Positions 34,901 to 49,900 are shown, counted from the first letter of the stretch. The stretch is DNA of 64,000 nucleotides from Panopea generosa (GCA_029582155.1 CM055895.1:21741171-21805170), one strand, 5' to 3'. The notes: generated by a model not told the origin, from the sequence alone. Numbers and translations are program-made.

Positions 34901-37900
34901 ATAACGTCATTTGCATCAGGTGTAATTACCTCAGGACTGACTGGCAGCGATGTGTCTGCACACACAGCTGAGATGGGAAGCAGTGAAGAGCCTACTAAGT
35001 GGTCAGACGTTAAGTCCGGTGATGTTTTAATTGCATATAAAAAAGAGTTGAGGGAAAGACAGAAAGCTGCTATGGTAAATGTTTTGTCATGTAGACCATG
35101 TTTTACATTATGTTTTACATTATGTTTTACATTATGATTCATTTAGTTATGTACTTACTTGCATTAATCTGAGAGTGCTTAATAAAGTTGAAAAATTATA
35201 AAGGAAAACTTATCATAACAGGAATTATGTTATATGAGGTATTTATAAGTCGTAAAGATAATGTTAGGTAGACTTGTTCAGCAAAGATGACATTTTAATA
35301 AATTTATGGAGGGAAGCAAAAAATTTCAGTGTTGTAAATACCTAAATAATGCATCAGTTACAAATATGTTATTGTATAAAAAAGGGTACTGGGTATATTT
35401 TTGAAAAACTTGGCATGTATGCAGAGAGAAATACGATTATGCACATCATTTGTTTTATTTACATAACAAAAGTGTGGTTGCTATGACAATAAAAATAATA
35501 AACTGATTTATATATCACTATTCTGAGATTTAAGTTTTTAAGTATTTTAATATTCATTATTTTTTTTACTCTGGTTAATTAGTTGTGGAACATATTCAAA
35601 TAAGGCTCGAAGTATTCCTGGTTAGAACCAGTTTTATTCTAAGCTCAGTTTTAAGATTATGTATATAAAGTGCCTTCCATAAGGACACTACACATAACCA
35701 CATCCCCTGTTTTCCCACCAATTATAAACTTAAATGAGGGGTAAGTGTGCATGTGATCATGATGTTAGATTGATCCCTGTACAATTGCATTTAGATTTAC
35801 TGACATTGATTGAATGATAAATAAATAACCAGTCAGAATGCAGTTTAAGTATTTAAGTAAATATGCTGGTAAAACTGAAGCCAGGTGCCTTTAAACAATT
35901 GGTACAGACTATTTTGCTGAGGTTTTCAAACATAAACCCTGTAACAAAAATAAATGGACTAAGACATATAGTTGTCAATAAAAAATGACACAGATAACTG
36001 GTCATATGGAGAAGCAATGCATCACAGAAATAATGACTATCAGTTATAATGTACAGTACCTGAAGATGGTGATTGGTACTTACATTTTGAAAACTGGTCA
36101 TCTTTGTTATTTTTTCTTGACTAATATATTCTTTGATCTATTTCAATTTTGCGGAATATCATTGTATAAATATTTAAAAAATATTATCACTTGTTACCAG
36201 CAAAGACCCAAAATATTTCTGACTTTGGATGAACTAGCCCGTGACAACCCAGTTGAAGCAGAACCTGATGAGGTCAAGCAAGTGCCTCCGCTCTTCATCA
36301 CAGACGTACAGCATCTATTGTTATATTCCTTACAAGGATTAAATTCAAGTATTAAACCAAGGTAAGCTACACTTATTAGCAGGTGCCCCCTCTCTTCATC
36401 ACAGACATGCAACATCTATTGTTATATTCCTTACAAGTATTGTATTCAAGTATTAAACCAAGGTACGTTACACTTATTAGCAGGTGCCCCCTCTCTTCAT
36501 CACAGGTGTACAGCATCTATTGTTATATTCCCTACACGGATTGTATTCAAGTATAAAACCAAGGTAAGCTAAACTTATAAGCAGGTGCCGTCTCTCTTCA
36601 TCACAGACATACAACATTTATTGTTATATTCCTTACAAGGATTATATTCAAGTATTAAACCAAGGTAAGCTACACTTATAAGCAGGTGCCTTCTCTCTTC
36701 ATCACAGACATACAACATCTTTTGTTATATTCCTTACAAGGATTGTATTTAAGTATTAAACCTTGGTAAGCTACACTTATTAGCAGGTGCCCCCTCTCTT
36801 CATCACAGACATGCAACATCTATTGTTATATTCCTTACAAGGATTGTATTCAAGTACTAAACCAAGGTATGTTACACTTATTAGCAGGTGCCCCCTCTTT
36901 TCATCACAGATGTACAGCATCTATTGTTATATTCCCTACAAGGATTGTATTCAAGTATTAAACCAAGGTAAGCTACACTTATAAGCAGGTGCCTTCTCTC
37001 TTCATCACAGACATACAACATCTATTGTTCTATTCCTTACAAGGATTATATTCAAGTATTAAACCAAGGTAAACTAAACTTATAAGCAGGTGCCTTCTGT
37101 CTTCATCACAGATGTACAACATCTATTGTTATATCCCTTACAAGGATCATATTCAAGTATTAAACCAAGGTAAGCTACACTTATTAGCAGGTACCCCCTC
37201 TCTTCATCACAGATGTACAGCATCTATTGTTATATTCCCTACAAGTATTATATTCAAGTATTAAACCAAGGTAAGTTACACTTATAAGCAGGTGCCCCCT
37301 CTCTTCATCACAGACGTACAACATCTACTGTCATATTCCCTACAAGGATTATATTCAAGTATAAAACATTTTCATCTCAGATGTACAGCTTATAAACAGG
37401 TTCCTACATTTTCATCACAGATATATAGCTTATAAACAGGTTCCTACATTTTCATCACAGATGTACAGCTTATTAACAGGTTCTTCCCTTTTTCATCTCA
37501 GATGTACAGCTTATAAATAGGTTTTTCCCTTTTTCATCACAGATGTACAGCTTATAAATGGGTTCTTACCTTTTTCATCACAGATGTACAGCTTATAAAC
37601 AGGTTCTTCCCTTTTTCATCACAGATGTACAGCTTATAAAAAGATTCTTCCCTTTTTTTTCATCACAGATGTACAGCTTATAAACAGGTTCTTCTCTTTT
37701 TATCACAGATGTACAGTTTATAAACAGGTTCCTACATTTTCATAACAGATGTACAGCTTATAAACAGGTTCTTCCCTTTTCTATCACAGATGTACAGCTT
37801 ATAAACAGGTTCTTCCCCCTTTTTTTTTTATCACAGATGTACAGCTTATAAACAGGTTCTTCTCTTTTTATCACAGATGTACAGTTTATAAACAGGTTCC

Positions 37901-40900
37901 TACATTTTCATAACAGATGTACAGCTTATAAACAGGTTCTTCCCTTTTCTAACACAGATGTACAGCTTATAAACTGGTTTCTACATTTTCATCACAGATG
38001 TACAGCTTATAAACAGGTTCTGCCCTTTTTCATCACAGATGTACAGCTTATAAACAGGTTCTTCCCTTTTTCATCACAGATGTACAGCTTATAAAAAGAT
38101 TCTTCCCTTTTTTTTCATCACAGATGTACAGCTTATAAACAGGTTCTTCTCTTTTTATCACAGATGTACAGTTTATAAACAGGTTCCTACATTTTCATAA
38201 CAGATGTACAGCTTATAAACAGGTTCTTCCCTTTTTTCATCACAGATGCACAGCTTATAAACAGGTTCCTACATTTTCAGCACAGATTTACAGTTTATAT
38301 ACAGGTTCTGCCCTTTTCCATCACTGTATACTGTGTTATACTTATTCAAAGATTGCAATACTATACAAAACTAAGTTAAACTACACTTGTGAGCATGTGC
38401 CTCCTGACTTTTATCAAGGGTGTACAGTATTTTTTACAGGAATTTTATTCTAGTATTAAACAAAGGTAAGCATCATTTAGAAGCATTCACCGAATGTAAG
38501 AAGACTTTATTGTCATATACATACTGATGTGGAGTCATACATTGCAACTTAATAACTGGTTCAGCACTGTCCAACCAGGCATTATGTATGTGGCAAACTT
38601 TCTCACTTACAAATATTTTGACCAAACTTGCTTTCATCAGTCTTACCCATCAATGAAAAGTAAGTGATTTTGTCATAATATTTCAGACAACGTAGCCAGG
38701 GAAAACATGAAATGTTATAAGGAATTCATCTAACACATCTGCTTATATTCTAATTGTTGTGATAATCTAATGTTTTGAAGCATCATGTTTCATTGTAGCG
38801 TTTTTTGCAACATATTTACGTATGTTCTTGGTTTTGTATTATAGATGGTGTCGGTTATTACGGGTTGGTAAAGTTTCCAAGGTCGTGGCCGTCGTCTTGG
38901 AATCGGTCAGTGCTGATGACTTTCACAAGTATGCAGACTCATTGCCAACTCTTAAGTCAGCATTTGATGTGGTAAGCAGCATTTACTTTTGCAATGATAC
39001 CCAACAGCGTTATTTTTGTTGACTTAATGTAAGAGACTGAATGATAACTGGTGGAAACATCTAATCAAGGGTCAGGGAGGGTCATATGTTCTATTTTGTT
39101 GCAACCACCATGGGAATATGTTGTGTCCTTGAGCACTTTATCTGCATATGCTTAGTATTTGTTCTACGAAGAATGAACTAAAAATTGATTTGATGTGTGT
39201 GAACTTAAGATTATTTTGATGTATGAACTAAAGTTTGATTTTATGTATGAACAAAAGATTGACTCTATGTGTGAACTAAAGATTGATTTGGTGTGTGAAT
39301 TAAAGATTGATTTGATGTATGAACTCAAGATTGATTTGGTGTGTGAATTAAAGATTGATTTGATTTATGAACTAAAGATTGATTTGATGTATGAATTGAA
39401 GATTGATTGTGTGAACTTAAGATTGATTTTATTTGTAAATTAAAGATCAATTTGATGTGTGAACTAAAGATTGATTTGATGTATAAACTAAAGATTGTTT
39501 TGGTTTATAAACTAAAGATTGATTGTTTGAACTAAAGATTGATTTGATGTGTGAACTAAAGATTGATTTGATGTGTAAATTAAATATTGATTGTGAACTA
39601 AAGATTGATTTGATGTATGAACTAAAGGTTGATTTGGTGTATGAACTAAATATTGATTTGATGTGTAAATTCAAGATTGATTGTGTGAACTTAAGATTGA
39701 TTTGATGTTTAAACTAAAGAATGATTTGGTTTGTGATCTAAAAAATGATTTGATGTGTGAACTAAAGGTTGATTTGATTGGTTTATGAACTAAAGATTGA
39801 TTTGATGTGTGAACTAAAGATTGATTTGATGTGTGAACTAAAGATTGATTTGATGTGTAAATTAAAATTGACTGTGTGAACTTAAGATTGATTTGGTGTG
39901 TGAACTAAAGATTGATTTGATGTATAACTCTGTGTGTGAACTAAAGATTGATTTTATGTGTAAATTAAATATTGATTTGGTGTGTGAAATAAAGATTGAT
40001 TTGATGTTTGAACTTAAGATTGATTTGATGTGTAAACTAAATATTGATTTGGTTTGTGAACTAAAAAATGATTTGATGTGTGAACTAAACATTGATTTGA
40101 TGTGTGAACTAAACATTGATTGTGTGATCTAAAGATTGATTTGGTGTATTAACTAAAGATTGATTTAGTGTGTAAACTAAAGATGATTTGGTGTATGAAT
40201 TAAAGATTGATTTGGTGTGTAAAATAAAGATTGATTTGGTGTATGAACTAAAGATTGATTTGATGTGTGAACTAAAGATTGATAAGGTGTGTAAACTAAA
40301 GATTAATTTTGTGTATGAACTAAAGATTGATTTGATGTATAAACTAAAGATTAATTTGGTGTATGAACTTAAGACTGATTTGATGTGTGAACTAAAGATT
40401 GATTTGATGTGTAAACTAAAGATTGATTTGATGTGTGAACAAAAGATTGATTTGATGTGTAAATTAAAGATTGATTTGATGTTTGAACTTAACATTAATT
40501 TGATGTGTGGACTAAAGATTGATTTGATGTGTTAACTAAAGATTGATTTGATGTGTGAATTAAATATTGATTTTATGTGTAAACTAAAGATTGATTTGAT
40601 GTGTGAACTAAATATTGATTTGATGTGTAAACTAAAGATTGATTTGATGTGTAAACTAAGATTGATTTGATGTGTGGACTAAAGATTGATTTGATGTATA
40701 AACTAAAGACTGATGTGTTGTGTGAACAAAAGATTTATTTTATAAATTCGGTAAATTATTTTAAACACCCCTTCTGAATGAAAATAAAATTGTTCACAAA
40801 GATGAGAAGAATCTATTGTAAATTTTTCAAAATAAAGTGCTATCTTTTTTGCTTCTGTAAGAAATCTTAATAATTAACCTTTTCAGGTTAACCACCTTTT

Positions 40901-43900
40901 TGCCATCAGCTTGAGAATGATTCGTTTTTGTCATCACCATACACTGTATTGTTTTATACATGTACTTAATGTATACACGTTCAGTAATGGAAATCATTAA
41001 GACCAGTACAATAAACTGTGTATGTACATGTACCCCCTATACATCAGGTAATGATAGAATTATGGAAATATAGGTTGCATGGTTTAATGACCTGTTTATT
41101 ACAATGGTAACATCAGTTACGATCTAAGTGAATGACTTATCATGTATTTTATCATCATTGTTTCATTGTTTCATTAGACATTTTAGCTATATATCAATTT
41201 GAAATCTACATACCTGTAATGTCATATATATAAATAAAACAAAACAGGCAATGCTTAAAATATATAGTAGTGGTGACTGGACATGGCAGTTAAAGTAACA
41301 CCTGTGTTATATGCGCTAGTACACTCAATAGTACCATTAGTTTGGTAGTATAGTTATGAGGTCAGTTGCATACAACAGTTTGTATTTAACTCAGCAGTGT
41401 ATAAAACAGTTTGTGTTTAACTCAACAGCATTTAAACAGTTTGTGTTTAACTCAACAATGTATAATACAGTTTGTGTATAACTCAACAGTGTATAAACAG
41501 TTTGTGTTTAACTCAACAGTGTATAATGCAGTTTGTGTTTAACTCTGCAGTATAAATTACAGTTTGTGTATAACTCAACAGTTTATAATATGGTTTGTGT
41601 TCTCAACAACGTATAATACAGTTTGTGTTTAACTCAACAGATTATAATATGGCTTGTGTTCTCAACAGTGTATAATACAGTTTGTGTATAACTCAACAGT
41701 TTATAATATGGTTTGTGTTCTCAACAACGTATAATACAGTTTGTGTTTAACTCAACAGATTATAATATGGTTTGTGTTCTCAACAGTGTATAATACAGTT
41801 TGTGTATAACTCAACAGTTTATAATATGGTTTGTGTTCTCAACAGTGTATAATACAGTTTGTGTATAACTCAACAGTTTATAATATGGCTTGTGTTCTCA
41901 ACAGTGTATAAAAAGTTTGTGTATAACTCAACAGTTTATAATATGGTTTGTGTTCTCAACAATGTATAATACAGTTTGTGTATAACTCAACAGTTTATAA
42001 TATGGTTTGTGTTCTCAACAATGTATAATACAGTTTGTGTATAACTCAACAGTTTATAATATGGTTTGTGTTCTCAACAGTGTATAAAAAGTTTGTGTAT
42101 AACTCAACAGTTTATAATATGGTTTGTGTTCTCAACAATGTATAATACAGTTTGTGTATAACTCAATAGTTTATAATATGGTTTGTGTTCTCAACAGTGT
42201 ATAATTCAGTTTGTGTATAACTCAGCAGTGTATAATACAGTTTGTGATTAACTCAACCGTGTATTATACAGTTTGTGTTTAACTCAAAAGTGTTTGATAC
42301 AGTTTGTATATAACTCAATAGTGTATAATACAGTTTGTGTATAATACAGTTTGTGTTTAACTCAGCAGTGTTTGATACAGTTTGTGTATAACTCAACAGT
42401 GTTTGATACAGTTTGTATATAACTCAACAGTGTATAATACAGTTTGTGTTTAACTCAGCAGTGTATAATACAGTTTGTGTTTAACTCAGCAGTGTATAAT
42501 ACAGTTTGTGTTTAACTCAACAGTGTATAATACAGTTTGTGTTTAACTCAGCAGTGTATAATACAGTTTGTGTTTAACTTAACAGTGTATAATGCAGTTT
42601 GTGTTTAACTCAACAGTATAAAATACAGTTTGTGTTCAACTCAGGAGTGTATAATACAGTTTGTGTTTAACTCAACAGTGTATAATACAGTTTGTGTATA
42701 ACTTAACAGTGTTTGATACAGTTTGTATGTAACTCAACTGTGTATAATACAGTTTGTGTTTAACTCAACAGTGTTTGATACAGTTTGTATGTAACTCAAC
42801 TGTGTATAATACAGTTTGTGTTTAACTCAGCAGTATATGATACAGTTTGTGTTTAACTTAACAGTGTATAATGCAGTTTGTGCAATTTGTGTTTAACCTG
42901 ACAGTGTATAATATGGTTTGTGTTTAACTCGACAGTGTATAATATAGTTTGTGTTAAACTCAACAGTGTATAATACAGTTTGTTTTTAACTCAACAGTGG
43001 AAGTACAGTTAGAGAAGACATTTTGAATGTCCCTTTAAATCTTCATTTCAGCAAGTTGAGATGGTATCCCCACTGCAGTATGGAAGCACAGTTAGAGAAG
43101 ATATTTTGAATGTCCCTTTAAGCATGTCACAGATGAGGAAGACAAAGACATACAGTATGTAATATGTTTTAATAATCACGTATTGTCCACCAGAATTATT
43201 TACTAGACTGTTCAATGAGTTACGGTGGTGAAGTGATTGCTTCAGACTCGGAGGTCCCAGATTGATTCCTGATGCAGTCACATCCAGGTTTTTTTCGACA
43301 CACCTCCACAGTGCCATATATTATGTTGACAAGGTACTGTGAAAGTATGCTTTCCTTCAGTGTAGATGTATAGCCAATTGTCCAATGTGTGGGGAGAGTA
43401 ATAACCAGTGCATGCTAATCTGTGCATGTCACATAAATCAGTGATCAGAATACTTGTAAACCTCCCTTAAAAAACAGTGCTTGCTTAAATGATAAAAAAG
43501 AGGAATGGTAGAGTTGTAAATAGTGTTGGTCGCTCATGCCAGAGGTGTGGGTTCAATCCTCAGCTTGACACTATGACTCTCAAAAAGCAACACTCATTAC
43601 TGGTTCTATCAGGAAGTGAACTCGAGAGCAGTTCATGAATTACTAGTATAAGCTTTGAGCTTTCATTAAGCTAAAATGAATTAGTGTAAGCTTATGTTGG
43701 AAATATAAGTAGAAAACATTTTATACTTGATCAATAGTTTTGTCGTAGGGAACTGTGTTAAAATCGCTCCCTATGACAACTCGGGTGATGGGTTCAAGCC
43801 TAGCATGGTTTAAAAGTTTAAATGAGGAAATTGATGAGTGACTTGGAGAAGGTCAGTGATTCCACTCAGATACATGAACCTTTGTACATATGGATAAGAG

Positions 43901-46900
43901 GTTGGCCTCCACCAATAAAATTAAATGCAATATCATATAGCCTCTAATGTGTGCATTTTTTTCTCTAATGTGTATTTCTTATTGATTTGTTTAATTAACA
44001 GTATCAACTTCATTTTCAACAATATCTATATAATGTATAGATCATATTGTTTGTACGTTTATATGTAAAGGCAATTCTTCGTCCTTCATTTATACATTCA
44101 AACATTCATTTATTAATTTCCTATTTGCTTGTTTGTTAGTACATGCAGACATTCATTTCCAGTTTGTTTGTTAGTTCATGTAGTCATTCATTTCTAGTTT
44201 GTTTGTTAGTTCATACAGTCATTCATTCCCAGTTTGTTTGTTAGTTCATGCAGTCATTCATTTCTAGTTTGTTTGTTTGTTAGTTCATGCAGTCATTCAT
44301 TTCCAGTTTGTTTGTTAGTTCATGCAGACATTCATTTCCAGTTTGTTTGTTAGTTCATGCAGACATTCATTTCCAGTTTGTTTATTAGTTCATGCAGTCA
44401 TTCATTTCTAGTTTGTTTGTTTGTTAGTTCATACAGTCATTCATTCCCAGTTTGTTTGTTAGTTCATGCAGTCATTCATTTCTAGTTTGTTTGTTTGTTA
44501 GTTCATGCAGTCATTCATTTCCATTTGTTTGTTAGTTCATGCAGACATTCATTTCCAGTTTGTTTGTTAGTTCATGCAGACATTCATTTCCAGTTTGTTT
44601 GTTAGTACATGCAGACATTCATTTCCAGTTTGTTTGTTAGTTCATGCAGTCATTCATTTTCAGTTTGTTTGTTAGTACATGTACATGCAGACATTCATTT
44701 CCAGTTTGTTTGTTAGTTCTTGCAGACATTCATTTCCGGTTTGTTTGTTTGTTAGTACATGCAGGCATTCATTTCCAGTTTATTTGTTATTAAATGCAGG
44801 CATTCATTTCCAGTTTGTTTGTTAGTACATGCAGGCATTCATTTCCAGTTTGTTTGTTAGTTCATGTACATGCAGACATTCATTTCCAGTTTGTTTGTTA
44901 GTACATGCAGACATTCATTTCCAGTTTGTTTGTTAGTTCATGCAGTCATTCATTTCTAGTTTGTTTGTTTGTTAGTACATGCAGACATTCATTTCCATTT
45001 ATTTGTTAGTATATGCAGGCATTCATTCTGAGTTTGTTTGTTAGTTCATGCAGACATTCATTTCCAGTTTGTTTGTTAGTTCATGCAGTCATTCATTTCC
45101 AGTTTGTTTGTTAGTACATGCAGTCATTCATTTCCAGTTTGTTTGTTAGTTCATGCAATCTTTCATTTCCAGTTTGTTTGTTAGTACATGCAGACATTCA
45201 TTTCCAGTTTGTTTGTTAGTACATGCAGACATTCATTTCCAGTTTGTTTGTTAGTACATGCAGATATTCATTTTCAATTTGTTTGTTAGTACATGCAGAC
45301 ATTCATTTCCAGTTTGTTTGTTAGTACATGCAGACATTCATTTCCAGTTTGTTTGTTAGTACATGCAGATATTCATTTTCAATTTGTTTGTTAGTACATG
45401 CAGATATTCATTTCCAGTTTGTTTGTTAGTACGTGCAGATATTCATTTTCAATTTGTTTGTTAGTACATGCAGACATTCATTTCCAGTTTGTTTGTTAGT
45501 ACATGCAGATATTCATTTTCAATTTGTTTGTTAGTACATGCAGATATTCATTTCCAGTTTGTTTGTTAGTACATGCAGATATTCATTTTCAATTTGTTTG
45601 TTAGTTCATGCAGTCATTCATTTCCAGTTTGTTTGTTAGTACATGCAGATATTCATTTTCAATTTGTTTGTTAGTACATGCAGACATTCATTTCCAGTTT
45701 GTTTGTTAGTACATGCAGATATTCATTTTCAATTTGTTTGTTAGTACATGCAGATATTCATTTCCAGTTTGTTTGTTAGTACATGCAGATATTCATTTCC
45801 AGTTTGTTTGTTAGTACATGCAGATATTCATTTTCAGTTTGTTTGTTAGTACATGCAGACAATTATTTTCAGTTTGTTTGTTAGTTCATACAGACAATTA
45901 TTTTTAATTTGTTTGTTAGTACATGCAGATATTCATTTCCAGTTTGTTTGTTAGACATGCAGACAATTATTTCCAGTTTGTTTGTTAGTACATGCAGATA
46001 TTCATTTTCAATTTGTTAGTTAGTACATGCAGATATTCATTTCCAGTTTGTTTATTAGTTCATGCAGTCATTCATTTCCAGTTTGTTTGTTAGTTCATGC
46101 AGTCATTCATTTCCAGTTTGTTTGTTAGTTCATGCAGTCATTCATTTCCGGTTTGTTTGTTAGTTCATGCAGTCATTCATTTCCAGTTTGTTTGTTAGTT
46201 CATGCAGAAATTCCTTTGCAGTGAAGTCAGTTAGGAAGCAGAAAGATGTTGCAGCTCAGCTGTCCAATGACTGCAAAGTGACCAATGTAATACTGGAAAA
46301 TCCTCTCCAGTACTTTAAAGATCAGCAGATGCAGAGAAAGAAACAGAAAACACTCCCAGATGAACCAGTATATGCACATGTGTCTACCTATACACGTGAC
46401 GTGTTTGACCGAACCTCATTGTTACTAAATACTGCACAACTGATCCATGAAGGAATACCTATGCCTGTCAACCTCAATAGTAAGTCTGTAAGCAGACCAC
46501 ATGGTCTCATGGTAGAGCATCAGTTCCCGAAGCAAGGGTTATGATTTTAATCCATTGCCATAACCAGGCATGGTGTTTGTGATTTTGTGTATGCCGAGTA
46601 CTGCTTCTACCCTGGAAGACTTTGAGCATTATTTTTAAAATGAAGAAGTTTAAATTGAATTTAAAGCAAAATCTAGTTAATTCTTGTTGAATACATAAAC
46701 TTTTTAAGAACACATAAATATTATTATAGTTTCTAATAAAATGTAGAACAGTTTCACATTCATCCACCATTTTTATTACGCTCAGTGCAGTTGGTATCAC
46801 AAGTGACGATTTATTTTCAATTGTAACATAAATACCAAATAAAACTGGTATGATAATGCATTACTTAGATATCTTAAAACTTTAAAAAATCAAAATATTA

Positions 46901-49900
46901 CTTTCTTGATTAAACAAACATGAATAAGACACCTTCCCCATAAATACTTGTTCATGGAAATTATTGAAAAATTGGTAATCTATAATAGTACCAAGGATGT
47001 ACCGGCATAACTAAAAACCATAGTATACCAGTTTTACTGCACAATTGTACCTGTATGTATGATTTTGAGTGACAGATAAATGAAAATGACCAGAAACCAT
47101 ATGCTTTATATAAAATGTATACGCTTGCATCTTCATTTGTGCAATAAGTTCTAATTATAATTATATTCTTAATGATAATAAGTTCTCTCAAAAACTCCAA
47201 AAGGTTGTGAGTCTGATCCCCAACCACAGCTATGTGACTTTATCCTTGAGTAAGACAATTTCTCTACATAATTAATGTTTAGTACTGGCTCTACCAGGAA
47301 GACAGCATTGTAGATTTGTATATTCAAAGTTGTATGAACTTATTTCACAATTGATGTAAAATGAATAAGTACATTTTTTTTTATCATTTTCAGAGCAGCA
47401 TCGGTACTTCCAGTTTACGAAAGACGAGTATAAGCCTGTCACAAGTACAAGTCCCATTTTCGCTGTCGATTGTGAAATGGTAAGTAGCTAGTATCTGAAA
47501 GTCTCACTACAGAGTTGTGCCCCTTTTTTGCCATGGTAACATGATTCTTGCGTTTAAAAAAAAGACCTATGTAATTTGACGTGAAACATTTTCAAAATGG
47601 TTCATAATGGTTGTGATATCTTGATTTCGTAACATTTACTGCAATAAGACACATGTACTTATGAGCATTTAAGGACTTTTTAATAAAAATCTTTGGGTGT
47701 CACTTCACTGTCTTTAAAAAAATCAAAGCTATGTAACCTATCAGTTTTCACAACACAACTCACAACACAACACAACTCAACACACTGACTTATGTTTTAT
47801 TAAGAGGAAAATATTTTTAAAAAGATATTAATGGTGGTTTTATATTTAATTTTAATATTAGATAATTTAATGATGTGACAGTAACTGTTATAGGATTGGG
47901 TTCATAAAAATATTATTAATTCTGTTTATGTTTGATTTGATATCTTTAAAGGGATTATATTACCGTCAATTCCCTGTCTAAATACACACGCCCAGCATGA
48001 AGATATACTTATAACTTATAGAGATATACGCGTTCAAAGTGTTTAATTGCATAACCTCTTTATTACAAACATCGGGTTTCTGAAGCCACTTTTTTGTTTT
48101 TGTTTACATTTGCCATTTTAAAAGAACCGCTTTCGGGTTTTTGATCAATCGGATAACATCATTAAGACTAGTGCCCGGTCTCGTTTTCGAGGCTTTGTCC
48201 GGGAAGTTTACGGAGTTCAATGTAAACAGTGTGCAATACTTATTGCGGGACGTATTAAAGTTTTGACCAATATTCAATTACTGTTTATTTGTAACTTTCA
48301 AGTAAATAATGGTTATATGTCAATACATAAGCATTTTTTTGTGCACACTGCATACAGAAAAAGTCTTGATTAGCAGCGTGTTTGTGTTACTTGCCAATAT
48401 AATCCCTTTAAGTTCATTTATGTTCGATTTTGTTATTGCTTAACTTTACCTTCAATGTCAATTTTGATATTACTTGCTCCAAAGTGCAGTTTTGGAATAA
48501 TTTTGATGTTACATACATTATATCAAGTTTATTTAAAGTTTGATTTTGATGTTGCGTAACTTCAAGGTCATTACAAGTTTGATTTTGATGTTGCGAAACT
48601 TCAGCGTCATTACAAGTTTGATTTTGATGCTGCGTAACTTCAGGGTCATTACAAGTTTGATTTTGATGCTGCGTAGCTTCAAGGTCATTACAAGTTTGAT
48701 TTTGATGCTGCTTAGCTTCAGGGTCATTACGAGTTTGATTTTGATGCTGCGTAGCTTCAAGGTCATTACAAGTTTGATTTTGATGTTGCATAGCTTCAAG
48801 GTCATTACAAGTTTGATTTTGATGTTGTGTAGCTCCAATGTCATTATGCTGTGTAGATTCAAGGTCATTACAAGTTTGATTTTGATGCTGCAAAACTTCA
48901 AGGTCATTACAAGTTGATGCTGCGTCGATTCAAGATCATTGCAAGTTTGATTTTGATGTTGCGTAACTTCAAGGTCATTACAATTTTGATTTTGATGTTA
49001 CGTAGATTCAAGGTCATTACAAGTTTGATTTTGATGTTGCGTAACTTCAAGGTCATTACAATTTTGATTTTGATGTTACGTAGATTCAAGGTCATTACAA
49101 GTTTGATTTTGATGCTACATAACTTCAAGGTCATTACAAGTTTGATTTTGATGCTGCATAGATTCAAGGTCATTACAAGTTTGATTTTAAGGCTGCGTAG
49201 CTTCAAGGTCATTACAAGTTTGATTTTGATACTGTGTAACTTCAGGGTCATTACAAGTTTGATGTTGCTCAGTGTTCAAAGTTTCTTTTATTTCTTGTAG
49301 GTGCAGACAAAGCAATGTTACATGGACTTGGCAAGAGTCTCCATTGTCAATGAAAACCTGGAAACTGTCTATGACACATTTGTGAAACCTTGGTCTCCAG
49401 TTGTCAACTATGTTACGAGGTATTTTAGTTTAAAAATTTGCCTATAAGTTCCTAACATATTGTTTGCAACTTACCTATTCATGGTCCATATTGTTGTCAG
49501 TGTCGTCTCCACTATGATTTTTTCCCTGGAACATATTTTATTGAAACTTGGTCACAATTTTCCTTGGGTGTTCTACTGTGTATTTATGGTTTTTTTTGTG
49601 GCAACCCAAAATCCAATATGGTGGCCATTACTAGACTAAAATGGAGAAAATTTCAATGACATTTTCCTAGAACCCCTTTTTCAATACTGATTAAATTTCA
49701 TGTGCATCATACTTGGATCAACCTTAATCAAGATTGTGTGCTTTTGTCTTCGTAGACGATTCAAGATTGCCATAACCACAACACTGCCGGAAGTCTAATC
49801 AATATGTTACAAAGTTTGTTTGATCAGACATTGGATTTAGTGTGTTAGGTGTTGATGCTGCAGGGTTGGTGGGTTCAAATCCTGATACAGACAATCAACA

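Noticed and set aside
39195-40535. Frames with CELKIDLM repeats
   Set aside because: 24-bp intron array, divisible by three.
44101-46221. CRISPR-like regularity
   Set aside because: Units are contiguous without unique spacers and the DNA is eukaryotic; it is a minisatellite.
46167-46544. Start of a separate gene at the ATG in the 46167 frame
   Set aside because: The first residues come from the 35-bp array; the real coding part is REXO5 exon 6 after the TTTGCAG acceptor.
48414-49300. Frames with QHQNQTCNDLEAT or KLRSIKIKLVMT repeats
   Set aside because: Translation of a 39-bp intron array on both strands.
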